From Achromobacter pestifer (lineage in GTDB: Bacteria > Pseudomonadota > Gammaproteobacteria > Burkholderiales > Burkholderiaceae_B), in assembly GCF_902859625.1 (NCBI RefSeq), contig NZ_CADIJX010000001.1, positions 434,001-498,000 on the forward strand: DNA of 64,000 nt, in the 5' to 3' direction. How positions within the stretch are numbered: the first letter of the stretch is position 1; each line of letters begins with the position of its first letter. The position numbers were made by a program, and so were the translations under genes. A model generated the notes under the pieces. The model did not search any database and was not told the DNA's origin. It worked only from the letters and a program-made list of their open reading frames with translations. This document shows positions 44,930 to 54,725 of the stretch, piece by piece.

Positions 44930-46243
44930 TTACTTTACACTCTTCTCGAACTTCTCCAGCAACTCATTGCCGCGCTTGACGATGTTCTCGGCGCCGTCCT
45001 TGGCGGTAACCTTGCCGGCGACGATGCGTTCGATTTCAGCGTCCTCGATTTCACGGATCTGCGGCAGGAAGCCCAGGCGCAGGCCACGCGATTGCGCGGT
45101 GGTTTCCACGTTCAGCTGCTTCACGCCGACTTCGGTGCCCGGGTTCTTGTCATAGAAGCCGTCTTTCTTGGTCAGTTCGTAAGCCGCCTTGGTGACCGGC
45201 ACATAGCCAGTCTGCTGGTGCCAGCGAGCGGCGATTTCCGGGCTGGCCAGGAACTTGAAGAACGCGGTCACGCCCTTGTACGTTTCCGGCTTCTTGTTGG
45301 CGAAGACCCACAGCGAAGCGCCGCCGATGATGGTGTTCTGCGGTGCGCCTTGCACGTCGGCGTAGTAAGGCAGGGTCGACGTGCCGAATTCGAACTTGGC
45401 GTTCTTGGCGATGTTGGCGCGCAGGCCGGACGAACCGGTGATCATGGCGCACTTGCCGCTGATGAACAGCGAGTTCGGCTCATCGCCGCGGCCGCCGTAC
45501 ATGAAGATGCCTTCCTTGCCCAGCTTGGCCAGGTTTTCCAGATGGCGCACGTGCAGCGGGGTGTTGATGGCGATACGGGCGTCCAGGCCGCCGAAACCGT
45601 TGTCCTTGGTGGCGTAAGGCACGTTATGCCAGGCCGAGAACGTTTCCAGCTGGACCCACGACGGCCACGACGTGGTGTAGCCGCATTCCTGACCGGCGGC
45701 CTTCAGCTTCTGGCCAGCGGCGGCAAGCTCTTCCCAGGTCTTGGGCGGCTTTTCGGCGTCCAGGCCAGCTTTCTTGAAGGCGTCCTTGTTGTAGTAGAAC
45801 ACTACGGTCGAGCTGTTGAACGGCATCGACACCAGCTTGCCTTCGGCCGACGAGTAGTAGCCGGCGACCGCGCCGATGAATTCCTTCGGATCGATCGGGT
45901 TGCCGACTTCTTCCGACATTTGCTGTACCGGCTTGATGGCGCCCTTGGCGTACATCATCGTGGCGGTACCGACTTCAAACACCTGGAGGATGTCCGGGGC
46001 GTTGCCCGCGCGGAACGCGGCGATGCCGGCGTTCATGGACTCACCATAGTTGCCCTTGTAGACGGCCTTGATCTGGTAGTCAGGGTTCTTCTTGTTGAAC
46101 TCGTCAACCAGGCCGTTCACGCGATCGCCCAGCGCGCCTTCCATCGAGTGCCAGAACTGGATCTCGGTGGCGGCATGCGCGGAGGCGCCTGCGAAAGCCG
46201 TCATGATGGCGGCAAAGGTTAAAGCAATACGGTGGGATCGCAT
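44930..46243 (-). CDS. ugpB: sn-glycerol-3-phosphate ABC transporter substrate-binding protein UgpB
   Basis: A 437-residue periplasmic binding protein. The signal peptide runs to ASAHA (about 24), then TEIQFWHSMEGALGDRVNGLVDEFN starts the mature family-1 binding domain. Later segments NAPDILQVFEVGTATMMYAKGAI and MPFNSSTVVFYYNKDAFKKAGL are typical of UgpB. The chosen ATG 46243 has GGAGG nine bases upstream; the frame is open 19 codons further without a ribosome site. A Pho-box-like direct repeat lies 77-94 bases upstream. It imports glycerol-3-phosphate or glycerophosphodiesters. Confidence 0.93.
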   Translation of the reverse strand: MRSHRIALTFAAIMTAFAGASAHAATEIQFWHSMEGALGDRVNGLVDEFNKKNPDYQIKAVYKGNYGESMNAGIAAFRAGNAPDILQVFEVGTATMMYAKGAIKPVQQMSEEVGNPIDPKEFIGAVAGYYSSAEGKLVSMPFNSSTVVFYYNKDAFKKAGLDAEKPPKTWEELAAAGQKLKAAGQECGYTTSWPSWVQLETFSAWHNVPYATKDNGFGGLDARIAINTPLHVRHLENLAKLGKEGIFMYGGRGDEPNSLFISGKCAMITGSSGLRANIAKNAKFEFGTSTLPYYADVQGAPQNTIIGGASLWVFANKKPETYKGVTAFFKFLASPEIAARWHQQTGYVPVTKAAYELTKKDGFYDKNPGTEVGVKQLNVETTAQSRGLRLGFLPQIREIEDAEIERIVAGKVTAKDGAENIVKRGNELLEKFEKSVK

Positions 46244-46319
46244 GATTAGGTTCCTCCAGTTGGGCGTGTCGCGACCGGGTTGTCCGGGCACGGAAAACAC
46301 GACACCTTATGAATTGTTT

Positions 46320-46337
46320 GTGACAAAACCGTGACTT
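46320..46337 (-). promoter_or_regulatory. Candidate Pho box upstream of ugpB
   Basis: On the minus strand AAGTCAC, GGTT, TTGTCAC form two 7-base half-sites at an 11-base period, resembling the PhoB site (two CTGTCAT-like repeats with a 4-base AT-leaning spacer). A -10-like CATAAG follows 8 bases later (46311-46306). The ugp operon is PhoB-controlled in E. coli, which makes the reading plausible. Confidence 0.5.
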
Positions 46338-46436
46338 TCACATCACTCTAAACGCCTGTCAAATTGCGCGTTTTAGGCGCGAACGAACATTTGATTATTT
46401 TTCCCCAACGAAGCCGACCGTTTACAATGCGCAGCT

Positions 46437-47270
46437 ATGAAAAACGAACTTTCGATTGCGTTCATTGGCGGCGGCAATATGGCGGCTGCCCTGGCCTCCG
46501 GCCTGGCTGGCAAAGTATGCCCCGCCGGGAACATCCATGTCATTGACATTAATGAGGATGGGCATGCGGCTTGGCAGGCCCGCGGCATGACCACCGCGAC
46601 AGCTCCCGGCGAGGCCTTGGCGCGATGCCGGGTATGGGTGTTCGCAGTCAAGCCACAGAACATGAAAGATGTTGTGGCTTCCACACGTCAGTGGTTGCGC
46701 GACGACACCTTGGTGGTAAGCGTTGCCGCCGGAATCCGCGCCGATACGATGGCCGGGTGGCTGGGCACGCCCGAGGCACCTTTCCAGCGTCTGGTGCGTT
46801 GCATGCCAAATACGCCGGCGCTGGTCGGCGCGGGCATCACCGGCCTGGCCGCACTGGATGGCGTGGATCAGGCCGACCGCGAGTTGGCCGCCCGTTTGCT
46901 GGCCAGCGTGGGGCAGGTGGTCTGGGTGGCGGACGACGCCGCGCTGGACGGCGTGACCGCATTGTCGGGCAGTGGTCCGGCGTATGTGTTCCTGTTTTTG
47001 GAAGCGCTTGTCGCGGGCGGCGTGAAGGTCGGGCTGACCGAGGCGCAGGCCAAGCAATTGGCATTGGGCACGCTGGCCGGCGCGACGAAGCTGGCGGCGG
47101 AGTCTTCCGAGCCCTTGGCGGTGCTGCGCGAGCGCGTCACATCCAAGGGGGGCACCACGGCGGCTGCCTTGGCCGCATTCGGTGACGCGGGATTCGCCGG
47201 CATCGTGGCGGATGCCATGGCCGCCGCTGCCCGCCGTTCACGCGAATTGGCGGAGGAGTTCGGCAAATGA
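46437..47270 (+). CDS. proC: Pyrroline-5-carboxylate reductase
   Basis: ProC makes proline from pyrroline-5-carboxylate with NAD(P)H. The 277 residues contain the N-terminal dinucleotide fold IAFIGGGNMAAALASGL, FAVKPQNMKDV, RCMPNTPALVGAG and the C-terminal DGVTALSGSGPAYVF and RVTSKGGTTAAAL. TACAAT (46423-46428) lies only 8 bases before the ATG and no ribosome site is seen, so the transcript may begin almost at the start codon. It overlaps the next gene by 4 bases (ATGA). Confidence 0.95.
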   Translation: MKNELSIAFIGGGNMAAALASGLAGKVCPAGNIHVIDINEDGHAAWQARGMTTATAPGEALARCRVWVFAVKPQNMKDVVASTRQWLRDDTLVVSVAAGIRADTMAGWLGTPEAPFQRLVRCMPNTPALVGAGITGLAALDGVDQADRELAARLLASVGQVVWVADDAALDGVTALSGSGPAYVFLFLEALVAGGVKVGLTEAQAKQLALGTLAGATKLAAESSEPLAVLRERVTSKGGTTAAALAAFGDAGFAGIVADAMAAAARRSRELAEEFGK

Positions 47271-47821
47271 ACACGGTAAGCCCGGGCTTTCCTGCCATGA
47301 GCCGCGTGCAGTTCGGCATTGCCGTGCTGAGCATGCTGCTGGTGGTGGTGGGCTCGAATATCCTGGTTCAGGTGCCGCTCAACGACTGGCTGACCTGGGG
47401 TGGATTGTCGTACCCGGTGGCCTTCCTGGTGACCGACGTATTGAATCGCCGCTTTGGCCCGGCGGCCGCGCGCCGCGTCGTCTGGTTTGGTTTCGCGGCG
47501 GCGCTGGTGGTGTCGTTCTGGGTGGCATCGCCGCGCATTGCCTTGGCCTCGGGCCTGGCCTACCTCTGCGCGCAACTGGTCGACATCCAGGTCTTTGACC
47601 GTTTGCGGGACCAGCGCTGGTGGCGTGCGCCATTGGTATCGGGCGTGCTGGGCGCGATCCTGGACACGGCGGTGTTCTTCAGCGTGGCGTTCGCCGCCAC
47701 CGGGGCACCATGGACGACCTGGATGATGGGGGACCTGGCGATCAAGCTCGTCGTCAATATCAGCATGCTGGCGCCGTTCCGTGCGTTGATGTGGAATCTG
47801 GCCAAGCCGGCCAACGCCTGA
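47267..47821 (+). CDS. VUT/YhhQ-family putative queuosine-precursor transporter
   Basis: A 184-residue integral membrane protein with about six helices. The motif PVAFLVTDVLNRRFG (about 43-57) and the later acidic AQLVDIQVFDRLRD and ILDTAVFF are characteristic of the VUT_1/YhhQ family, whose E. coli member imports queuosine precursors preQ0/preQ1. It is translationally coupled to proC through an ATGA overlap, probably a genomic habit without a pathway link. A strong terminator follows. An internal ATG at 47297 is another possible start. Confidence 0.8.
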   Translation: MNTVSPGFPAMSRVQFGIAVLSMLLVVVGSNILVQVPLNDWLTWGGLSYPVAFLVTDVLNRRFGPAAARRVVWFGFAAALVVSFWVASPRIALASGLAYLCAQLVDIQVFDRLRDQRWWRAPLVSGVLGAILDTAVFFSVAFAATGAPWTTWMMGDLAIKLVVNISMLAPFRALMWNLAKPANA

Positions 47822-47855
47822 TCGCAGTTTGCAGGTGGCGGGCGGCGCTGAAGAG

Positions 47856-47899
47856 GCGCGCATCAGGGCGATTAATGCCGCCCTGATGCGCGCTTTTTT
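47856..47899 (+). terminator. Intrinsic terminator of the proC operon
   Basis: Perfect 15-base arms (47856-47870 and 47879-47893) with an 8-base loop are followed by six T residues. It lies 34 bases after the YhhQ-like gene. Confidence 0.92.
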
Positions 47900-48271
47900 A
47901 TTGGGCCGATAATCATTATTCGTAAGTCCCGCGTAAGGACTGTATTTAAATGCATTGTCGAACAGTGTATTAATGATTTTTCATATATTGCGCCAAGCAC
48001 AAGTCCTAGTGTCACACCATTGGATAACTAAGGGAAAGTTGCGATTTATCCAGGGAATTCATGGACTTGCCATCTGGATCCGTCACGATTAAAGGTTCGG
48101 CGGAAAATATTGGGGATTACACGCAGTGACAGTATGGCGGCTTGCTTCCAGAATACCGCCCACACCGTGTTTTTGCCCAAGAAGCCGGCGACGCGCGATA
48201 CGGATTGCGGGGTATCCACCCGATAACCCGTCTCGATCAGAGCCGCTCAAAACCTCGCTGGAGAACTCCGC
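47900..48271. other. AT-rich gap upstream of the liv operon
   Basis: No gene is supported in these 372 bases. The first 170 are AT-rich (for example around 47940-47990) and probably hold the promoter of livK and its regulator sites, but I could not pair -35 and -10 hexamers convincingly. The last 100 bases are GC-rich leader ending in the GGAG ribosome site of livK. Confidence 0.5.
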
Positions 48272-49387
48272 ATGAAGTTTCTGAATCGCCTTACCCCGGT
48301 AGCCATGGCGCTTGGGGCACTTGCCTTGGCTGGCGCCGCGCACGCCGCCGATACGATCAAGATCGGCATTCCCCAGCCCATGACCGGTCCCAACACGCAA
48401 TATGGCGACCAGATCCAGGCCGGCGCCTTGACCGCCATCGAGACCATCAACGCCAAGGGCGGCGTGAAGGGCAAGAAGCTTGAGCCGATCCTGATCGACG
48501 ACGGCTGCGAACCCAAGCAGGCCGTGCCGGCCGCCAACCGCGTGGTCAATTCCGGCGCCAAGTTCGCCGTGGCCCATGCGTGCTCGGGCGTGACCGTCGC
48601 CGCCGTGAAGGTCTATGAGGAAGAGGGCATTGTCGGCATCACCCCGGGCGCCACGTCGCCCCTGGTGACGGACACCATCAAGCCGCATTATTTCTTCCGC
48701 ACGATTGGCCGCGACGACCAACAAGGCCCGTATGCCGCCAGCTACATTGCCAAGACGCTGAAGCCCCAGAAGGTCGCCGTGCTGCATGACAAGCAGACTT
48801 ACGGTTCGGGCGTGGCCACGCAGGTCAAGGATTCCCTGGCCAAGGAAGGCGTGAACGTTGCCATGTTTGAAGGCATCAACGTCGGTGACAGCGATTACTC
48901 GGCCATCATCACCAAGCTGAAGTCCGCAGGCGTGGACCTGGTCTACTTCGGTGGCTACCACCCCGAACTCGGCCTGCTGCTGCGCCAGGCGCGTGAACAG
49001 GGCCTGAAGGTTCAGTTCATGGGTCCGGAAGGCACGGCCAACCAGGATCTGGTGGCGATCGCCGGCCCGGCGATTGACGGCCTGCTGGTCACGCTGCCGG
49101 CTGACTTCACCAAGCTGCCTGGCAACGAGAGCATCGTGAAGGCCTTCAAGGACGCCAAGCGCGATCCGGACGGCGCCTTCCAGATGCCGGCGTATGCCGC
49201 CGTGCAGATCCTGGCTGACAGCATCAACGCGGTGGGTGAGGATCCCGCCAAGGTGGCTGACTACATGCACAAGACCACGTTCAACACCGGCATCGGCAAG
49301 GTCGAGTACGACGCCAAGGGCGATTTGAAGAACTTCGAATTTGCCGTTTACAAATGGGACAAGAACGGAAAGAAGACCCAGCTGTAA
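48272..49387 (+). CDS. livK: Branched-chain amino acid ABC transporter substrate-binding protein LivK
   Basis: A 371-residue periplasmic binding protein with a signal peptide ending AAHAA near residue 23 and a type I binding fold (DTIKIGIPQPMTGPNTQYGD, ILIDDGCEPKQAVPAANRVVN, TIGRDDQQGPYAAS, YFGGYHPELGLLLRQ). It binds Leu/Ile/Val or related amino acids and delivers them to LivHMGF encoded next. It is a paralog of the orphan protein at 36129. The gap to livH is 191 bases, longer than the others in the operon. Confidence 0.93.
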   Translation: MKFLNRLTPVAMALGALALAGAAHAADTIKIGIPQPMTGPNTQYGDQIQAGALTAIETINAKGGVKGKKLEPILIDDGCEPKQAVPAANRVVNSGAKFAVAHACSGVTVAAVKVYEEEGIVGITPGATSPLVTDTIKPHYFFRTIGRDDQQGPYAASYIAKTLKPQKVAVLHDKQTYGSGVATQVKDSLAKEGVNVAMFEGINVGDSDYSAIITKLKSAGVDLVYFGGYHPELGLLLRQAREQGLKVQFMGPEGTANQDLVAIAGPAIDGLLVTLPADFTKLPGNESIVKAFKDAKRDPDGAFQMPAYAAVQILADSINAVGEDPAKVADYMHKTTFNTGIGKVEYDAKGDLKNFEFAVYKWDKNGKKTQL

Positions 49388-49578
49388 ACTCGCGATCCCG
49401 CCGGCGCGGTGCCGGCGTGTAGGGCCTGTCGTCTTCGTTGTGCCGTAATCCGCGTAGCGATGCGCCAAAAGCGCTGTGCGGCCGGCATGGGTTGACCACA
49501 GGCTCTTATAAAATACGCCCAGGTTTCCGGCTCCGGGTCTCTCCACCGGGGCCGGAACCATTTGGAGCAAGAGAAATA

Positions 49579-50505
49579 ATGTCCGACCTCATACCCCAAC
49601 TTACCCAGCAATTCTTCAACGGATTGTCCCTGGGCGCGATCTATGCGTTGATTGCCATCGGCTACACAATGGTCTACGGCATCATCGGTATGATCAACTT
49701 CGCCCACGGCGAAATCTATATGATCGGCGCCTATGTCGGCCTGGTCACCTTGACGTCCATCGGCACCAATAGCGGGCTGCCGGTGCCTTTCATCATCGCC
49801 GCCATGCTGCTTGTCGCGATTACCGTGACCGGCATCTACGGCTTCTCCGTTGAGCGCGTGGCCTACCGCCCCGTCCGAGGCAGCCCCCGTCTGGTGGCCC
49901 TGATCTCGGCCATCGGCATGTCGATCTTCCTCCAGAACTGGGTTGCGCTGGGCCAAGGCGCGCGCGACATGGCTGTGCCCTCGCTGGTATCGGGCGCCGT
50001 GCAGTTCCACATGGGGACTGATTTTGATGTGACGGTGCCGTATTCGCGCATCATGATCATCGTCGTGACGGTGGTGCTGATGATCGCGCTGACCCTGTTC
50101 ATCAAGTATTCCCGCATGGGCCGTGCCTCGCGCGCCTGCTCGCAGGATATGCACATGGCCAATCTGCTGGGCATCGACACCAACCGCGTGATTTCCTTCA
50201 CGTTCGTGATGGGCGCGATCCTGGCGGCAGTGGGTGGCGTATTGATCGCCATCACCATCGGCAAACTGAATCCCTTCATCGGCTTCCTGGCCGGCATCAA
50301 GGCCTTTACGGCAGCGGTGCTGGGCGGTATCGGCAGCATTCCCGGCGCGATGCTGGGCGGCGTGCTGCTGGGCTTGGCCGAAACCTTCGCGGCCGCCTAT
50401 ATCTCGTCACAGTACAAGGACATCGTGGCGTTCTCGCTGCTGGTCCTGATTCTGTTGTTCCGTCCCACCGGGCTGCTGGGCAAACCTGAGGTGGAAAAAG
50501 TCTGA
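49579..50505 (+). CDS. livH: Branched-chain amino acid ABC transporter permease LivH
   Basis: A 308-residue permease starting [28 protein letters not shown], with [20 protein letters not shown] and the C-terminal [21 protein letters not shown] motif of LivH. About eight hydrophobic segments are evident. The chosen ATG 49579 is preceded by GGAGCAAGAG; an in-frame extension to 49438 has no family similarity. Its stop overlaps the livM ATG by one base. Confidence 0.94.
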   Translation: MSDLIPQLTQQFFNGLSLGAIYALIAIGYTMVYGIIGMINFAHGEIYMIGAYVGLVTLTSIGTNSGLPVPFIIAAMLLVAITVTGIYGFSVERVAYRPVRGSPRLVALISAIGMSIFLQNWVALGQGARDMAVPSLVSGAVQFHMGTDFDVTVPYSRIMIIVVTVVLMIALTLFIKYSRMGRASRACSQDMHMANLLGIDTNRVISFTFVMGAILAAVGGVLIAITIGKLNPFIGFLAGIKAFTAAVLGGIGSIPGAMLGGVLLGLAETFAAAYISSQYKDIVAFSLLVLILLFRPTGLLGKPEVEKV

Positions 50506-51740
50506 TGTCGAAAAACAATATTAAAAACGCCACGATGGCGGCCGTCCTGACGGCGGTCATCGTTACGCCGGTCTTCGGACTGCAACTGATTCGTCAGGGC
50601 GCGCGCACGTCGATGGAATCGCACTGGGGGCTGGTGGCGCTTGCCGCTGGCGTGGTGTTCCTGTTCCAGATGCTGCGTCCGTGGATTGCCTTGCCGTTCA
50701 AGAAGCTCAAGACGGCGCTGCCGACCTTGCCGTCGGCACCTGCGAAAAGCCACAAGGGGCTGGCGCTGTTGCTCTTGGCGATAGCGGTCGTATGGCCGTT
50801 CTTCGCCGGGCGCAGCTCGGTCGACATTGCCACCTTGGTGCTGATCTACGTGATGCTGGGCCTGGGCCTGAACATCGTGGTGGGTTTTGCCGGCCTGCTG
50901 GACTTGGGCTTTGTCGGCTTCTATGCCGTGGGCGCCTACACCTACGCCTTGCTGTATCACTGGGGCGGCTGGAGCTTCTGGGAAGCGCTGCCGTTCTCGG
51001 GTGCGGTCGCGGCATTGTTCGGCTTCGTGCTGGGCTTTCCGGTGCTGCGCCTGCGAGGCGACTACCTGGCGATCGTGACACTGGGGTTCGGTGAAATGAT
51101 CCGGCTGCTGCTGATCAACCTGAATACGTTGACCGGTGGTCCGGATGGCATTTCCGGGATTCCGAAGCCGACCGTCTTCGGCCTGGAAATGACGCGCCGC
51201 GCCAGTACCGAGGGGGGCACGACCTTCCATGACTTCTTCGGCCTGACGTTTCAGAACCAGGACATGGTGATCTATCTGTACATGATGGCGCTGTTGCTGG
51301 CGCTGATCACGCTGTTCGTGTCGACGCGCCTGATCCGCATGCCGGTGGGACGCGCCTGGGAAGCGCTGCGCGAGGATGAGATCGCGTGCCGTTCGCTGGG
51401 GTTGAATCCCACGCGCATCAAGTTGTCCGCGTTCACGCTGGGCGCCACGTTCGCTGGTTTTGGCGGGGCGTTCTTCGCCGCGCGCCAAGGCATGGTGAAC
51501 CCGGAGTCCTTCACCTTCATCGAATCCGCGCTGATCCTGGCCATTGTGGTGCTGGGCGGCATGGGCTCGCAGATCGGGGTGATTCTGGCAGCCGTGTTGT
51601 TGACGGTGTTGCCGGAGCTGGCGCGCGAATTCGCCGAGTACCGGATGCTGATGTTCGGTCTGGTGATGGTGTTGATGATGATGTGGCGTCCGCAGGGGTT
51701 GTTGCCCATGAAGCGTCCCCACGTGGAGCTGTCTAAATGA
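50505..51740 (+). CDS. livM: Branched-chain amino acid ABC transporter permease LivM
   Basis: A 411-residue LivM permease: an N-terminal extra segment typical of LivM, then [36 protein letters not shown] (family core), [22 protein letters not shown], and [15 protein letters not shown]. These are quoted as short landmarks of the two-fold permease. It overlaps livH by one base and livG by 4, so all are coupled. It forms the membrane channel with LivH. Confidence 0.94.
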   Translation: MSKNNIKNATMAAVLTAVIVTPVFGLQLIRQGARTSMESHWGLVALAAGVVFLFQMLRPWIALPFKKLKTALPTLPSAPAKSHKGLALLLLAIAVVWPFFAGRSSVDIATLVLIYVMLGLGLNIVVGFAGLLDLGFVGFYAVGAYTYALLYHWGGWSFWEALPFSGAVAALFGFVLGFPVLRLRGDYLAIVTLGFGEMIRLLLINLNTLTGGPDGISGIPKPTVFGLEMTRRASTEGGTTFHDFFGLTFQNQDMVIYLYMMALLLALITLFVSTRLIRMPVGRAWEALREDEIACRSLGLNPTRIKLSAFTLGATFAGFGGAFFAARQGMVNPESFTFIESALILAIVVLGGMGSQIGVILAAVLLTVLPELAREFAEYRMLMFGLVMVLMMMWRPQGLLPMKRPHVELSK

Positions 51741-52500
51741 GCGAGGCATTGCTGAAAGTATCCGGACTCACCATGCGGTTCGGCGGCCTGTTGGCCGTCG
51801 ACAGCGTGGCGTTTGAAGTCAAATCGGACGAGGTGTTCGCCATCATCGGCCCCAATGGGGCGGGCAAGACCACGGTGTTCAACTGCGTGGGCGGCTTTTA
51901 TGCGCCGACCGCAGGCGACATCATCATGGACGGCAAGTCGATTACCGGCCTGCCCAGCCATAAGGTCGCCCGTCACGGGCTGGTGCGCACGTTCCAGAAC
52001 GTGCGCCTGTTCAAGCAGCTGACGGTGTTGGAAAACCTGTTGGTGGCGCAGCACACCCAGGTCGAATCGCGGCTGTTGCCCGGGCTGTTGAAGTTAAAGA
52101 GCTACCGTCAGTCGGAAACCGACGCGCTGGCGCGTGCGGCGCAGTGGCTGGACTTCATGGGGCTGCGCGAATTCGCCAACCGCGAAGCGGGCAACCTGGC
52201 ATACGGCCACCAGCGCCGCCTGGAGATCGCGCGTTGCATGATCACCAAGCCGCGTTTGTTGATGCTGGACGAGCCGGCGGCGGGCCTGAATCCTCAGGAA
52301 AAGCGCGATCTACAGTCGCTCATCGATCAGTTGCGACGCGAGTTCGGCGTCGCGGTGCTGCTGATCGAGCACGACATGAGCCTGATCATGGGCATTTCGG
52401 ATCGGATTCTGGTCATGGAGCACGGCAAGCCCATCACGACCGGCACCCCCGAGCAGGTGCGCAACGACGAGCGCGTCATCAAAGCGTACCTGGGGGAGGA

Positions 52501-52504
<4 letters not shown>
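51737..52504 (+). CDS. livG: Branched-chain amino acid ABC transporter ATP-binding protein LivG
   Basis: A 255-residue ATPase with GPNGAGKTT (Walker A), the LivG-specific [14 protein letters not shown]-loop, signature [15 protein letters not shown], Walker [16 protein letters not shown] and the C-terminal [21 protein letters not shown]. It energises uptake together with LivF. It overlaps livM and livF by 4 bases each. Confidence 0.95.
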
Positions 52505-53205
<701 letters not shown>

Positions 53206-53240
53206 CGATCAGTTCGACATTCCCCGCGAAGGGAAATTGG

Positions 53241-53268
53241 GGCGCATCGAGAGATGCGCCTTTTTTTT
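53241..53268 (+). terminator. Intrinsic terminator of the liv operon
   Basis: GGCGCATC, loop GAGA and GATGCGCC are followed by eight T residues, 36 bases after the livF stop. The GAGA loop belongs to the stable GNRA class. Diverged relatives of this segment recur in the adjoining tandem repeats. Confidence 0.95.
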
Positions 53269-53327
53269 CGATGGGGAAGTGATGGGTTGCGCGCGCTGAT
53301 CAGCGGCGTTCCATTGTCATTCGTCTC

Positions 53328-53382
53328 GCGCTACACCCATCCTACGAGAACCGGTCCGCGCTTCGTAGGATGGGTGTAGCGC
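53328..53382. repeat. 20-bp perfect inverted repeat at the head of the tandem array
   Basis: Arms at 53328-53347 and 53363-53382 are perfect complements around a 15-base centre. The right arm is the start of the first 133-bp repeat unit (GTAGGATGGGTG...), so the array begins with an inverted copy of its own first 20 bases, a REP/BIME-like layout. Confidence 0.85.
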
Positions 53383-53960
53383 GCGGAAGACAAGCGCAAG
53401 AACAAGGTCTCCAACGCGCGCAACCCATCAAGCGACCCGTCCAACATTCCCCGCCAAGGAAAACAAGCGCACATCGAATATGCATTTCTTTCCACCCGTA
53501 GGATGGGTGTAGCGCGCGGAAGACAAGCGCAAGAACAAGGTCTCCAACGCGCGCAACCCATCAATCGACCCGTCCAACATTCCCCGCCAAGGAAAACAAG
53601 CGCACATCGAATGTGCATTTCTTTTCACCTGTAGGATGGGTGTAGCGCGCGGAGGAAAATCATAAGCACAAGGTCTCCAACGCGCGAAACCCATCAGGCG
53701 ACCCGTCCAACATTCCCCGCCAAGGAAAACAAGCGCACATCGAATGTGCATTTTCTCCACCCGTAGGATGGGTGTAGCGCGCGGAAGACAAGCGCAAGTA
53801 CAAGGTCTCCAACGCGCGAAACCCATCAGGCGACCCGTCCAACATTCCCCGCCAAGGAAAACAAGCGCACATCGAATGTGCATTTTTCTCCACCCGTAGG
53901 ATGGGTGTAGCGCGCGGAGGAAAATCATAAGCACAAGGCCTACACAGCGCGCGAAACCCA
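53365..53960. repeat. Tandem repeat array, 132-133 bp unit, about 4.5 copies
   Basis: Units begin with GTAGGATGGGTGTAGCGCGC at 53365, 53498, 53631, 53763 and 53896 (periods 133, 133, 132, 133); the last copy is partial and diverged. Each full unit contains GGATGGGT...ACCCATC complementary ends of a REP-like fold, the sequence ACATTCCCCGCCAAGG, and a small hairpin GCACAT-CGA-ATGTGC followed by a T-rich run. Units differ in a short internal block (AAGACAAGCGC versus AGGAAAATCAT). Open frames across it repeat the same peptides and are not genes. It fills the gap between the liv terminator and the racemase gene. Confidence 0.92.
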
Positions 53961-53980
53961 TTCTCAACGCGCGAAACCCA

Positions 53981-54724
53981 TCACGCCGCGATCAGTTGTT
54001 TTGCCAAATCTGCTTCGTAATGCGCGATGGCCGCGCGGGCGAGGGCGTCGATGGAGTCTGTCAGCGTCACGCCCAGGCTTGGGCGCAGAGCGTGTGGCAC
54101 GGCCAGCGGCAGTTCGGTGCAGCCGAGCACGACGGCGTCGGCGCCGCGGGCCTTCAGGAGGGCGATGCAATCGGCGGCAGGCGCGAAGGCGGCTTCAAGC
54201 TGGTTGCCTTTGACGGCGCGGATCGACCCCATGCAATAGCGTTCAACTTCGTCGTCGTCCGGCACGATGCATTCGTAGCCTTGGGCCTCGAGGTGCTTTT
54301 GGTAAAGGCCTAGTTTCAAGGTGGCCGCCGTGCCCATCAGGCCGATGCGGCCGCGTGGCAGGCCTAGCCGGCGCAGATCGTCGATCACGGCCTGGATGAT
54401 GTGCAGCACGGGCAGGCGAGTGGCTGCGGCGATCTCGTCGTACCAAAGGTGCGCCGTGTTGCAAGGGATGGCGATCAGTTGCGCGCCCGCTTGTTCCAGG
54501 AAACGTACACCGCCGACCATGTAAGGCAGGGGGCTTTCGCCACCCGCCATGTAGGCACTGGAACGATCAGGGATGCGGGGGTCGTTGCGCAGCAGGGTGG
54601 GGATGTGCTGCTGGTCGATCGCGGCGGGGGTAAGCGCCGCCAGGCGCAGGGCAAAGGCCGCCCCGGCCATGGGGCCCATGCCGCCTAATACACCCAGGTA
54701 GCAATCCTGGGAAAACGTCTTCAC
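53981..54724 (-). CDS. Aspartate/glutamate racemase family protein
   Basis: About 247 residues of the cofactor-independent Asp/Glu racemase fold: LGVLGGMGPMAG at the start and the two catalytic cysteines in IAIPCNTAHLWYD and VVLGCTELPLA. Both cysteines are present, so it should racemise an acidic amino acid (as E. coli YgeA does broadly). I prefer GTG 54724, one base after the D-aminoacylase stop with GGAG upstream; an ATG at 54748 has no ribosome site. It is last in the Bug-aminoacylase-racemase operon, which implies conversion of a freed D-amino acid to the L-form. Confidence 0.87.
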   Translation of the reverse strand: MKTFSQDCYLGVLGGMGPMAGAAFALRLAALTPAAIDQQHIPTLLRNDPRIPDRSSAYMAGGESPLPYMVGGVRFLEQAGAQLIAIPCNTAHLWYDEIAAATRLPVLHIIQAVIDDLRRLGLPRGRIGLMGTAATLKLGLYQKHLEAQGYECIVPDDDEVERYCMGSIRAVKGNQLEAAFAPAADCIALLKARGADAVVLGCTELPLAVPHALRPSLGVTLTDSIDALARAAIAHYEADLAKQLIAA

Positions 54725-54725
54725 T

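Noticed and set aside
53365-53960. CRISPR array
   Set aside because: Units are 132-133 bp and nearly identical throughout; there are no short repeats separated by unique spacers and no cas genes.
53428-53967. Minus-strand open frame of 179 codons and its neighbours with repeated MHIRCALVFLGGECW peptides
   Set aside because: They are the tandem repeat read as protein. The unit is not a multiple of three, there is no ribosome site, and the frame breaks at unit boundaries.
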